A stretch of DNA of 13,332 nt. Source: Euperipatoides rowelli (lineage: Eukaryota; Onychophora; Udeonychophora; Euonychophora; Peripatopsidae). Position numbers and translations under genes: made by a program. Location of the stretch: assembly GCA_003024985.2 (NCBI GenBank), contig PXIH01S0006476.1, one strand, 5' to 3'. Numbering within the stretch: position 1 is the stretch's first letter; the number at the start of each line of letters is the position of its first letter. Positions 1 to 7,932 of the stretch are shown piece by piece. A model generated the notes under the pieces. That model did no database searches and was not told the origin of the DNA. It saw only the letters and a program-made list of their open reading frames with translations.

Positions 1-486
1 AGATTAAGTAAAATAATTTTCATTAAATTTTATAAACAATCTTGGCTTCAGCAAGCCAACAAACCTTAGGTACCCGGTTCTACCCCACTCTCCCTTCAGA
101 ATCACCCAATTATTCCTATACCTTTTTCAATGAAAGCTATAAAATTGCACAAAAAAATTGATCAGGCGGCTAACTTAGATATCACATGCAGAATGATTGG
201 GGAAGGAGAAAGTCCTAAATTGTTAATTTCTTGAGATAAAATGGCTGTGGACTAATATATAATTTAGCAGACCTGATAAAATTTGTAAACAAAAACAATT
301 CTTTCTTTTCTTTCTAATAGGCTAATAAACATCAGTGTCCCATTGCCAAAAATGATTTACAACTTAAAATATTTAGATTAAATGTACAGGTAAGTTATTA
401 TCTACTAATTCAAGCCTCATCAAAATGATGGAAAGAAATAAGAATAAGATTATGTTGACCCTTTTTTGGTTATGGTTAAATTGCTT
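1..486. other. AT-rich non-coding stretch
   Basis: No open frame of note on either strand and no repeat larger than a small hairpin. The hairpin is at 42-59, a perfect 7-bp stem TTGGCTT/AAGCCAA with the 4-base loop CAGC. It resembles a histone mRNA 3' stem-loop only in size; the sequence does not match. A TAGGCTA word lies at 318-324. I see nothing else here. Confidence 0.6.
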
Positions 487-576
487 GCATCATTTATCCA
501 TTTGTATTTATAAAGGGCATCATTTAGTTGTATTAATTTATAAAGGGCATCATTTAGCCGTGTGTATTGATAAAGG
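487..576. repeat. Tandem repeat, 3 copies of a 30-bp unit
   Basis: Three head-to-tail units of exactly 30 bp occupy 487-516, 517-546 and 547-576. Each begins GCATCATTTA and ends with an A/T-rich part closing in ATAAAGG. Only the middle (about positions 11-24 of the unit) varies. Equal lengths and absence of indels point to a local tandem duplication rather than dispersed copies. No coding or structural role is evident. Confidence 0.9.
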
Positions 577-1667
577 TGAGAAGCAACATTAGCCTTTTAT
601 TATATAATATTGATTCAAATACAACCATTTACAGTAAAATAAACATGTTTAATATGAAATTAATTTTGATGTTTCAATTCAAGTGGCATGTCTTTTGTGG
701 TTATGTTTTATCTAGTCATTGATAATAATTATGTGGCTTTGTTCACTTTGTGTCACTCCATACCGAGTCAGACAAGTGTGCTTACATTAAACACATAACA
801 TTATTTAAATTAGGTTAACCTTAGTTTGATTATAAAATCAGAAATTTATTGATTATGAATATTTTAAATAATAATCTTCACCCATCAAGAATATTATTTA
901 GTATTATAGGCTAATTTATGGAAATGGTATTAAACTGATAGTATTTAATTTTTGTAAAACAAATATTTTTAACTGATTTTTCATGAAACAGAATCTTTAC
1001 CATTGTGCCTTGAAAGAGTAGAGAAACGAAGGTTCTAACATCTTTACAAAGATTTGTTGATCTACAGTAATTCTAACTCCCTCACTGCTAAGTAAAAATT
1101 GATCCAATGTCACAGGCATAATGAGGGAGAGATAATGGATAGTCTATACTTTTTTTCAAGGTAGTCAGTCTACTGAAACATGTGAATTATTTAGTCTGTG
1201 GATTTTGATAATCAAATATGAATTAATTGGCTTTATACTATTAATAAAAATATTTAAACAAATAGTATACAAAATATACACTACTGGATTAAAGGAATAA
1301 AATATTTATTTCTATTCCTATCATAATACATATGTACAATACATAATGAACAAGCTACTAATTTATACTAACTTTACTATTTATAATAAGCCCATAAGCT
1401 TATCCTTTATGTATTGATATGATAGGGACACATGATGATTCACAAGTAAACAACCAATCATGAGCTTGAATGAAATCCAGTAAAAAAAAAAATTAAAAAA
1501 AAATAAAAAAATTATCATTTATCAGGCTGTTTCAATATTTAATTTATAATTCCAAGTATTTAAATGAAATGAAATTAAGGTAATAATTTTATTCACTAAT
1601 CTAAAATAGCCTAGATGAAACTAATTTAATTTTAATGTGAAAGTTTTTCTTCAATAATTATTGAATA
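577..1667. other. AT-rich non-coding stretch
   Basis: Dense in stops in all frames. It contains an A-rich tract at 1482-1513, a TAGGCTA word at 907-913 and its reverse complement TAGCCTA at 1607-1613. A GTATAC/ATATAC near-palindrome lies around 1264-1284. I see no gene, RNA or element boundary. Confidence 0.6.
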
Positions 1668-1887
1668 CAGTTTAGCCCCCCCCCCTTAATAAATTGGCCA
1701 CCAAATACTATACATAGGATTGCTTTGGTTAAAAATATCCAAAAAGAGTTATTGCAACTATTGATTATCCTAAGATTTGGGCATCGTGAATATCACAGGT
1801 CATTGGAGTTAGGGTTCAGGGTAATGGTAAGGTTTGGACTGTAATAAAATATTAAAACGGTGGCCATCTTAAGGCAACCCTAAACTG
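1668..1887 (-). mobile_element. MITE-like element, copy A of a three-copy family
   Basis: A 220-bp unit bounded by imperfect terminal inverted repeats. Both ends read inward CAGTTTAG, then a variable part, then CCTTAA, then TGGCCACC (left 1668-1703, right 1858-1887). The left terminal repeat has an expanded C10 run at 1676-1685 where the right has a mixed sequence. The interior 1763-1870, read on the minus strand, is collinear with 11879-11985 (copy B), including a telomere-like GGAGTTAGGGTT stretch. It also shares shorter blocks with copy C at 5623-5660. No transposase is encoded. No target-site duplication is visible: the flanking 8-mers ATTGAATA and CAATCTTG do not match. Homology to copy B is secure. 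The exact ends, and membership of a named superfamily, are inference. Confidence 0.65.
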
Positions 1888-2420
1888 CAATCTTGCCAAT
1901 GACATTATTTACAATAAATTCTCCAAAGCATTTTTAAAAATTCTTAATTTATCTGCTAAATATTGGATTATTATTGTATTTGTTATAAATTAATTTTTGT
2001 ATGAAATGCATTTCATATTGTATTATCTGCTACAGCCATAACATTTAAATAAAACTATTCACTCACTTCTTGGACAAGTTCATAATGAAATATTTGAGTG
2101 AAATGGTTTTTCCTAATTTCCATGCTTTACAAAAGAGTTAGTTTTTAGTTTATTATCATCAAGGTATAAAACTATGCCTTATGGCAAAGGATTTATTGTG
2201 CTCTCTCTCTTTCCTCATTTCAGTTCATCGTAAAGTAGTAATGTGTTAGAATGGTATTGGATTCTTTCAAAAACATCAAAGTTAATTCTCCCGTTACTTG
2301 TTTTAAGCTAAATTTTTTGCTCCATATTTTCAAAAAGCTTGTTAATACGCATGGGTTTAGAGAAAAACACTTCTCTCATATTTTGCATTTAGAAATTGTC
2401 TTTTTTATAAAAATACTAAT
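1888..2420. other. AT-rich non-coding stretch
   Basis: No supported gene. A pyrimidine tract at 2201-2220 followed by CAG at 2221-2223 looks like a 3' splice acceptor on the plus strand, but the sequence after it hits stops quickly and has no donor, so I do not call an exon. Otherwise only AT-rich sequence. Confidence 0.5.
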
Positions 2421-2520
2421 TTAAAAGCCCATCAAAAATGACGGACATTAATTTCTTCCTTCTTAGGTTGCTATACTTAAATGCCCATCAAAAAATTTAA
2501 AAGCCATCTAAAATGACGGA
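2421..2520 (+). repeat. Direct repeat pair ending in ATGACGGA
   Basis: Segments 2421-2445 and 2497-2520 are near copies. Both start TTAAAAGCC, continue with ATC and an A-rich part, and end AATGACGGA, differing by one substitution and one base of length. Their spacing is 76 bp. A partial third copy (ATGCCCATCAAAAAATTT) sits between them, at about 2481-2498. Both full copies contain an ATG with A at -3 that would begin Met-Thr-Asp. Confidence 0.8.
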
Positions 2521-2602
2521 TACAGCGACATCTATGGATAGAAAAGAGAGCGAAAACATCTTTGGGCGTCAACGGTTCGCCGAAGATGGCCGAGCAGCGT
2601 GA
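2513..2602 (+). other. Small ORF in a CpG-bearing patch (possible 5' exon or promoter)
   Basis: A 29-codon ORF starts at ATG 2513 (A at -3) and stops with TGA at 2600-2602. It begins MTDTATSMDR and is rich in charged residues. The patch holds about ten CpGs in 90 bp, unlike the CpG-poor surroundings. At 2583-2591 lies AAGATGGCC, close to the YY1 consensus. A second short frame, on the same strand but offset, begins at ATG 2586 (MAEQRDRHHD) and ends at 2636. No convincing splice donor follows either. It could be a promoter-proximal first exon, a fragment of a repeat, or chance. Composition and motif are seen; function is inference. Confidence 0.25.
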
Positions 2603-2636
2603 CAGACATCATGACCAAACTTTCTCTTTATTATAA

Positions 2637-3083
2637 TTAGATGTTTATTCCATAAGGTAAAATGATCATAAATTTTATTCACAATTCATAATGTTACATT
2701 CTCCTATTTTTACTATATACTCAATCTCGTCTTTCTTCTGTATAAATTCATAATTATAAATTTGTAATTATTCTATTTTTGGTTCTTCTGAAGGACGACA
2801 TTTCCCACCTGCAGTCATCCGTCTCAGCCACAACTAGGGTGAATTTTTCACAGAAACATCTTTTAGCGAATCGTTCTGTTTAAAAATAAATACCCTATAG
2901 CCAATGACCACTGAAAAAGGGCAAAGATACAGCACCCTCTGGGGGGTCAAACCACTTCACTGATGTATAAGTCAAGGTGTTTTGTGGTCATGTTCATTAC
3001 TTCATGACCTCTGCTCCTTGACATTTAGACAATTTTTCAACCAAAGACTTCAACACTTTATAACAAAATCCTTAATAAGTAGA
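2637..3083. other. Non-coding stretch with weak regulatory-like words
   Basis: No gene. A CCAAT word (GCCAATGA) lies at 2900-2907. The segment 2928-2948 (CAGCACCCTCTGG core) loosely resembles the reverse complement of the CTCF consensus, with several mismatches including within the core. These are listed only because they sit about 300 bp from the CpG-bearing patch. Neither is strong enough for a site call. Confidence 0.35.
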
Positions 3084-3118
3084 ATCACATGATTAATATT
3101 GTATATTGATCATGTGAT
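3084..3118. repeat. Imperfect palindrome, 16-bp arms, 3-base loop
   Basis: Left arm 3084-3099 begins ATCACATGAT. Right arm 3103-3118 ends ATCATGTGAT. The arms pair at 15 of 16 positions plus one G-T wobble, around a TGT loop. With a loop this small it would extrude as a cruciform or form a short RNA hairpin. No associated element boundary is visible. Confidence 0.75.
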
Positions 3119-3887
3119 CAAGCTCAAGGAAATTCATTTTTCTCTGTTTTTGCTTACTGTAAGGAAAATAATAAAAGCATTAACTAAGCTGTTCATTTAT
3201 GAATGCTCCAGATCAATAGACCTAAAAAAATTTAAATTGTACTTGACTTTGTTCTGAGCAAGAAAATTGCGCATTGCCATGGAAACAAGCATAAATGACA
3301 ATTATAATTTTCCACAATTAATTTAAAACTTGTTCAACTATATTATACCTAATTCAAAAGTAAAATAAATTATAATTTCCCTGAAGTAGTAATAATATTT
3401 ACAGGAAGTTAGTTGTGTGCTTTCAAGCAAACAATCACTTTTGACTGCTTCTAAGATTAAAATTTGTTATGATTGTATTTTTCTTGCTTTAATCCCTCTG
3501 ACGCCTCTTTATATCCAGTTTTGAAAATATCATCTTGTGAATAAGCATTAGAGAAAAAGAAAAATGAAATTGAAGTAAATGATTATCAACAATTAGAGTT
3601 TGCTTATTCTCAGGTTTCTATAGATTCTCAAAATAACTCTTTCAATTGATAGAATAATAGATATGGGAGAAAGAGGTTTATTTTTCATTTCTCTCAGCAT
3701 ATTTTATTTCAAATAAATATGAATATTTTTTTTTTAATTTTTTAGAGTGTATTATCAGTGCTTTTTTCAACTTCGTCAATTTAGTTTTATTTCATTTAAA
3801 AAGTTTTATACAATGTTAGAGAATACTGATTACATCATCTATTACATCATCTTAACACAAATCAAAGCAAACACCAGATGTTTCTTA
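3119..3887. other. AT-rich non-coding stretch
   Basis: No recognisable gene. A 61-codon open frame at 3747-3932 on the plus strand runs into the terminal repeat of the element starting at 3888, has no family resemblance, and is most likely chance. The rest is T-rich and A-rich filler. Confidence 0.6.
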
Positions 3888-3917
3888 AAAGGGCTCCATA
3901 CACGTAACGATTTGTCC
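3888..3917 (+). repeat. Left TIR of the 1.1-kb element
   Basis: Thirty bases beginning AAAGGGCTCC. They are the inverted copy of 4984-5013 with three substitutions (positions 8, 19 and 22). Confidence 0.8.
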
Positions 3918-4608
3918 ATGGATCTGGTATGATGACGAGGTATTACAGACAAATCTTATTGTGTGTGGGCTTACCTGTGGATAAATCATAACGAAGCGGT
4001 CAGTGCTCATAAACCCGGTCTGAAGACAAGTTGTGTCTAAGCGTGTATTGCTTTGTCACTTGTCGTTGAAGTGATTCCAAAAATCTAGACAAGGCAATAT
4101 CTGTCCCATGCAAAGCATATATCCTAAATACATACATTAGTTGTTATAGCAACATGAGTCGCATAACTTTTTTTTTCTATTTGCACCGTTAACACTCTTC
4201 CCAATTAAATTCTATCTAGTTCTGTATTTTAATGGAAGGTATTAGGTAGCGGTAATCAATGATGTTGGGCTGAATTATCAAACTATACCAGTCATTCTCA
4301 TGTCTGTGGGACATAATCAACAAAGATTATAACAACAAGAATATGAAAAAAAGTGGCATATGAACATTTGTTAAAAAAATTGCCAGGAGATATTCGCTGA
4401 TGCCAACAAAGATTAGCTATTGAAAAAAATAAACAACTTCCGTTCGGCCTTTCGAAGGGAATTAAAAAAAAGCATGATAATAAAATATAAGATAATCCCA
4501 GAAGACTATGTTTCAAACTTAATAAAACTATAGACGATTGTTTACAAAGAAAGAGATTTAGTCAAAATCATTTTTTTTTACAAAGTGTTTTAATAAAGTT
4601 TGACGATT

Positions 4609-4624
4609 ATAATAATAATAATAA
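4609..4624. repeat. (ATA)n microsatellite
   Basis: A short run of about five ATA/TAA units, followed immediately by a GAGAGAGAGA stretch at about 4628-4638. Together they abut the outer end of the palindromic element at 4642. Confidence 0.8.
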
Positions 4625-4641
4625 CAAAGAGAGAGAGATAA

Positions 4642-4785
4642 ATAGTCCTCTATTAATAGATGGTTGTAGACGAGGCATTTTTTTTAAACAACTTGTTATT
4701 AGCTATTATTTGAGACAAATAAGGGCTAAGAAATATTTTAAAAAAAATCCTCGTCTACAACCATCTTCTATTAATAGAGGACTAT
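4642..4785. mobile_element. Palindromic MITE nested in the 1.1-kb element, TA-flanked
   Basis: Left arm 4642-4675 and right arm 4749-4785 are inverted copies differing only by a 3-base indel. Both read ATAGTCCTCTATTAATAGA, then TGGTTGTAGACGAGG. After the arms, T-rich/A-rich sequence still pairs for about 10 bases, leaving a loop of about 55 bp. If the outer TA on each side (4643-4644, 4783-4784) is the duplicated target, the element is 138 bp starting GTCCTC, consistent with a Tc1/mariner-type MITE. The arm itself contains the perfect 12-bp palindrome TCTATTAATAGA. Arms this similar suggest a younger insertion than the host element, whose TIRs differ more. A pure fold-back duplication without transposition is the alternative. 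Confidence 0.75.
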
Positions 4786-4983
4786 AGCGATTGCTATGGC
4801 TGCTTTACTGGAGTTTGAAAGAACAGGTGGCATTTAAAAGTATGGATCATCAAATATAGTGGTCATGTGTGTAGATTCATCCGGGTTTATACAATCGTGT
4901 CTGTGTATACATTGTTGTGTGTGTGTGGAGAACATTTTCTTCAGATGTGGCCTGTTAAGGATTTATCCACAGCCCAGGTATGC

Positions 4984-5013
4984 GGACAAATTGTCACGTG
5001 TATGGGGCCCTTT
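4984..5013 (-). repeat. Right TIR of the 1.1-kb element
   Basis: Ends GGGGCCCTTT on the plus strand and is the inverted copy of 3888-3917. It contains CACGTG, an E-box palindrome, where the left repeat has CACGTA. Confidence 0.8.
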
Positions 5014-5365
5014 AGATTTTTGTGTTGAAAATAGCTTTGATAAAATATACTTTAATTCACAAAATTAGTTAATGCTTGACCAAGTGTGTCAAAAATCATC
5101 GTACACATGTCGTACAGAATTTGCTGATAAATATATGCAGTAAATTTAATATTTTAGAAAAAATGTAATAATTTCCTCATGAATATTTTCTTATTGTGTA
5201 ACTAATTAAATAAACATGTTTTAAAATCACAGCAACAAAATAAACATATTAATTACTGTCTGTTGAAGAAGCAGCCACCTTGCTTTACTTTTCACAAAAG
5301 ATTCAAGTGTTTTTAATAAATTATCTACACCTACAATTTATAACTAAGTTTAAATACATTTATTA
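5014..5365. other. AT-rich non-coding stretch
   Basis: No gene or repeat recognised. Stops occur in all frames and the composition is like that of the rest of the window. Confidence 0.6.
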
Positions 5366-5428
5366 TTATTTGTTTTTGGAGGAGAGGGGATTTTATTAAA
5401 AATATCCCTCTCTCCAAAATACAAATAA
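5366..5428. repeat. Imperfect hairpin of pre-miRNA size
   Basis: Left arm 5366-5395 (TTATTTGT, then TTTTGGAGGAGAGGGGATTTT) and right arm 5398-5428 pair along nearly their whole length. There are about 27 matched positions interrupted by three single-base bulges, and almost no loop. The stem centre is G-rich (GGAGGAGAGGGG), unusual here. The size, bulges and strong stem recall a microRNA precursor or mirtron-like hairpin, but the loop is very short. It may equally be a solo fold-back remnant of a MITE. Confidence 0.5.
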
Positions 5429-5505
5429 GAATGAATAAGTTGCATTACTACTTTTATTCATACTGTTGATTATTTTCTTGCTCACAATACAATGTATAAA
5501 ATAAC

Positions 5506-5748
5506 TTGTTCAGATTCCGTTATCTGCCCACCAACAAAATTAATGTTAGGAGTCGTGCGACAACTAAAACGTTGTAGCATTTGGAATTAGTATTTTTTTC
5601 TCGCAGATTTTAGTATATTTTCTTTACAGTCCTAACCTTATCCTAGGATAATCTAGAGGTGAAATAATCTTTTGCTGAGCACCGATCTAGATAATTTCAA
5701 CTTACTACCATCAGCCATATTGGTGAGCAGATAACGAAATCTGACCAA
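5506..5748 (+). mobile_element. MITE-like element, copy C of a three-copy family
   Basis: The inverted ends are 5511-5534 and 5720-5743, 24 bp identical at 22 positions, reading inward CAGATT, then CGTTATCTGC, then CACCAA. Matching extends outward about five bases (4/5) to give 5506-5748. Inside, TTTACAGTCCTAACCTTA at 5623-5640 and GATAATCTAGAGGT at 5647-5660 match copy B at 11902-11919 and 11978-11991, and the first block also matches copy A inverted. Relative to B, copy C lacks about 55 bp between those blocks. No coding capacity. No clear target-site duplication. Confidence 0.7.
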
Positions 5749-6480
5749 TAATTCATTTTTATGAAACAGATTAAAAATTTTTTTTAGTTAAACGGGCACT
5801 CTTGTAGCCCTAGATCTTTTAAGCCCATTTTCTTTTAAAGTTTCGAATAAGCCCATTAGATGGCGCTATTACTGGCATCAGAAAGTTACTTGGCTTCGGA
5901 ATCTATTCCAATTAGTATATAGAATAATTGCAAAATTTTCTATTAAGTACATGGGTTTCATTTATAAGGGTTCCTGTGCCCTCGCAACGTTCTTAAAATA
6001 TCCATGTATACATCAAGTTATAATTAATGCTATTAAAAATGGTTTAAAGACAGTTTTTAAATTTATTATTTCCTGTTAAAATCATTTTCAAAATTATAAA
6101 TTTATATATTTGTAGCATAAAACAGGTCAGGTTCTTAGAGTTACTATTTTGATCAACATGATCATATTGTATAATCAATCACATTTTTTTATACAAGCTG
6201 TCAAACATTAAACATTGTAAAAGCATTTACATTTTGCAGAACAATTTCTAAAATATTCTGAGTTTTGAAATAAATCAATAAAACTATAGGATTACGTGGT
6301 ATTGAGAGAGCTGAAATAAAATGCAAGAAATCAAATGAATAAGTATTGCATTATTACAAAAATATGAAAATATTTTTTCTAACCTATACAACTATTTGTA
6401 CTATATGTTATTTAACTTATTTTACATTTCAACATTTAAGTATTAACAGAGCTTATTTTAAGGATTTAAATGCCTTAAAA
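5749..6480. other. AT-rich non-coding stretch
   Basis: No gene. Two AAGCCCATT words occur at about 5821-5829 and 5850-5858, followed by AGATGGCGCTATT, a word I associate with dispersed repeats in invertebrate genomes without being able to name one. The remainder is AT-rich filler. Confidence 0.5.
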
Positions 6481-6830
6481 ATTAACAGCTTCTAGGAGCG
6501 TTACCCCTGACCCCATTTGGAGGATGAGGGGGGGGGGGCTAACAGCACAACAAAACTGACAGCTGATAACATTCACATTGAAATGCAAAACTATCCTCCT
6601 TCATCAAACACCCACCACTGGCAATGAAAAATAAAAAAAAAAAAATTTACTAAGGGACCCATTAAAATCAAATGTGCTAACAGGGCCTTTTTAAGCCCCA
6701 ACCGAAACTGGCATGGCCCTGTGCACACCCACAAAAAAAAGTGAAATGATAGCTTAATTAGACAATTAGTATGGATCTCTTCAATCATAATTATTCATAA
6801 CCCCACTAGAAAAAAAAAAAAAAAAAAAAA
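6481..6830. other. Mixed-composition segment with G11 and A21 tracts
   Basis: This segment is less AT-rich than its neighbours and contains GCGTTACCCCTGACCCC, a G11 run (6528-6538), an A-rich run at about 6629-6645 and an uninterrupted A21 run (6810-6830). An A21 tail after a more GC-rich body fits the 3' end of a retroposed sequence on the plus strand, but no promoter boxes, reverse transcriptase or flanking duplication is visible. The 65-codon minus-strand frame at 6591-6788 crosses the A/T runs (Phe-rich) and is not credible as a gene. Confidence 0.35.
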
Positions 6831-7060
6831 TGGGAACCAACATTTTTTAAATTATATTTTAAGAAATCGAGTTTCATCATTTTTTCAAGTTCAAGGCATC
6901 AAATTTAACCCAAATTGAAAGTCAGTCTAAAACATGCCCTATTTTTAACAGCACTCTTGAGCTCATTAGGAATCTATATTCAGACAAAAACAGTTCTCAC
7001 CCTTTTTTGAGAGAGAGATATATTTTTAATAGACACACCTATTATAAATATATTGATATT

Positions 7061-7147
7061 CATTCCCCATCCTCCTCCTCCTCATTCCCCATCCTCCTCC
7101 TCCTCATTCCCCATCCTCCTCCTCCTCATTCCCCATCCTCCTCCTCC
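7061..7147. repeat. 22-bp polypyrimidine minisatellite, 4 copies
   Basis: Units of CATTCCCCATCCTCCTCCTC plus CT at 7061-7082, 7083-7104, 7105-7126 and 7127-7147 (last one base short) are essentially identical. Each unit contains a CCT trinucleotide run, so it is a repeat within a repeat. The opposite strand carries GGAGGAGGAGGATGGGG in every unit, several G-runs per copy, so G-quadruplex or H-DNA formation is possible. The 68-codon frame through it (7007-7213) is a by-product of the repeat. Near identity implies recent expansion, so the array is likely polymorphic in length. Confidence 0.95.
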
Positions 7148-7484
7148 ACAATCCCAACTTATTACGTGTCAAAAAGGGTTATTGTGTCATTTTTAACTAA
7201 TAATAATGACTGATGTCATCTAATGGATTACTAATATTTCCTTGAAATCATCACATTTAAATTTTATGTCTCAACTGTTGAGCATCAACTTTGAAGCATC
7301 ACTTGGAGCACATTACAATAATAAAATATTGTTTCTGGTGTTTTAATGGTCCTCATTGCCAACTGTTACAAAATGTTATTTGTCTCCTCTTGTGAAACAT
7401 CTTTTGACTTTAATGCTTGCACGAAAGAAATAAAAATGGTGAAGTAAAAATATATATTTTTAAATCTGTAAATAAATCAATCTT
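7148..7484. other. AT-rich non-coding stretch
   Basis: I see no gene, RNA or repeat. It contains the small inverted motif CAATA/TATTG around 7317-7332. Confidence 0.6.
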
Positions 7485-7559
7485 TAATTTTGCAGTAATA
7501 TTTGACAGTTTTGGATAGGAGTCTACATGACTACATTGATAATTTTGCAGTAATATTTG
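7485..7559 (+). repeat. Direct repeat of 20 bp, 55-bp period
   Basis: TAATTTTGCAGTAATATTTG occurs exactly at 7485-7504 and 7540-7559. The 35 bp between are unrelated to the flanks, so this is two copies of a word rather than a full tandem duplication. Each copy contains a TTTTGCAG, acceptor-like; no exon is supported. Confidence 0.85.
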
Positions 7560-7884
7560 TATATGGTGTTGAAAAATTGATATTAATAAAAACCATTAAA
7601 GTGTGGTAGAGCTGAAAAATTTATATCTTTATGTAATATTGATATATTCATAAATTTCCAATATATCTTTGTATCTATTTTAGTTATTCATAATTTGATG
7701 ATTTTAACTTTTTCAGATAATATTTCTAAATTTGTGTTCAATATTCAGATTATTGTATTAGAACTTTAATGCGTAGGCCTACTGTGTTATTTTTAACTTT
7801 ATCAATTAATTACCCGTACATTTGACCTCAATATGTGAATGTAATTAAATTTTCCTATTTCATATTAAAGTCTATGAAAAACCT
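7560..7884. other. AT-rich non-coding stretch
   Basis: No gene. It contains one full TAGGCCTA palindrome at 7774-7781. Otherwise AT-rich filler. Confidence 0.6.
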
Positions 7885-7932
7885 AAGTTTCTATTATTGT
7901 TTACTAAAATCAGTAAACAATAATAGAAACTT
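7885..7932. repeat. Perfect 21-bp inverted repeat with a 6-base loop
   Basis: AAGTTTCTATTATTGTTTAC plus T at 7885-7905 is followed by loop AAAATC (7906-7911) and the exact reverse complement at 7912-7932. A 21-of-21 match over such a short distance is unlikely by chance and is the most perfect hairpin in the window. It could form a cruciform or an RNA stem of siRNA length. It is too short for a typical animal pre-miRNA. Fold-back repair or a decayed MITE end are alternatives. Confidence 0.92.

Larger units (their letters stand above)
3888..5013. mobile_element. Non-autonomous DNA transposon, 1.1 kb, with 30-bp TIRs
   Basis: The ends form terminal inverted repeats of 30 bp (3888-3917 and 4984-5013) identical at 27 positions. 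Read inward they start AAAGGGC, then CCATACACGT, then ATTTGTCC. Inverted similarity continues discontinuously. CTGTGGATAAATC at 3975-3987 recurs inverted at 4960-4972, and ATAAACCCGG at 4009-4018 recurs inverted at 4881-4890, so the original arms were probably over 100 bp and have since gained or lost bases. No transposase is encoded: the open frames at 4298-4516 (minus, 72 codons) and 4859-5068 (plus, 69 codons) match nothing I know. Flanks give no clean target-site duplication; TAA on the left and TAG on the right is the closest, which would suit a 3-bp PIF/Harbinger-type duplication but is weak. The element carries a second, palindromic insertion at 4642-4785. Confidence 0.7.

Noticed and set aside
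42-59. Histone-type 3' stem-loop
   Set aside because: Only stem size is similar; the stem and loop bases do not match the histone consensus, and no histone gene is present.
2201-2223. Pyrimidine tract plus CAG resembling a 3' splice site
   Set aside because: No open exon or donor follows.
2928-2948. CTCF-like motif
   Set aside because: Several mismatches, including in the core; not distinguishable from chance without binding data.
3965-3987. Minus-strand CAG|GTAAG perfect splice donor
   Set aside because: It lies in a transposon arm whose inverted partner lacks it, and no exon frame or acceptor pairs with it; best read as a cryptic site.
4298-4516. 72-codon minus-strand frame
   Set aside because: Hydrophobic low-information sequence from AT-rich DNA inside the 1.1-kb element; no domain recognised.
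3975-4972. TTATCCACA, the bacterial DnaA-box consensus, in both arms of the 1.1-kb element
   Set aside because: The context is clearly eukaryotic and the two copies are explained by the inverted arms of the transposon.
7007-7213. 68-codon frame rich in Ser and Pro
   Set aside because: Produced by the 22-bp minisatellite reading as repeated Pro/Ser codons.
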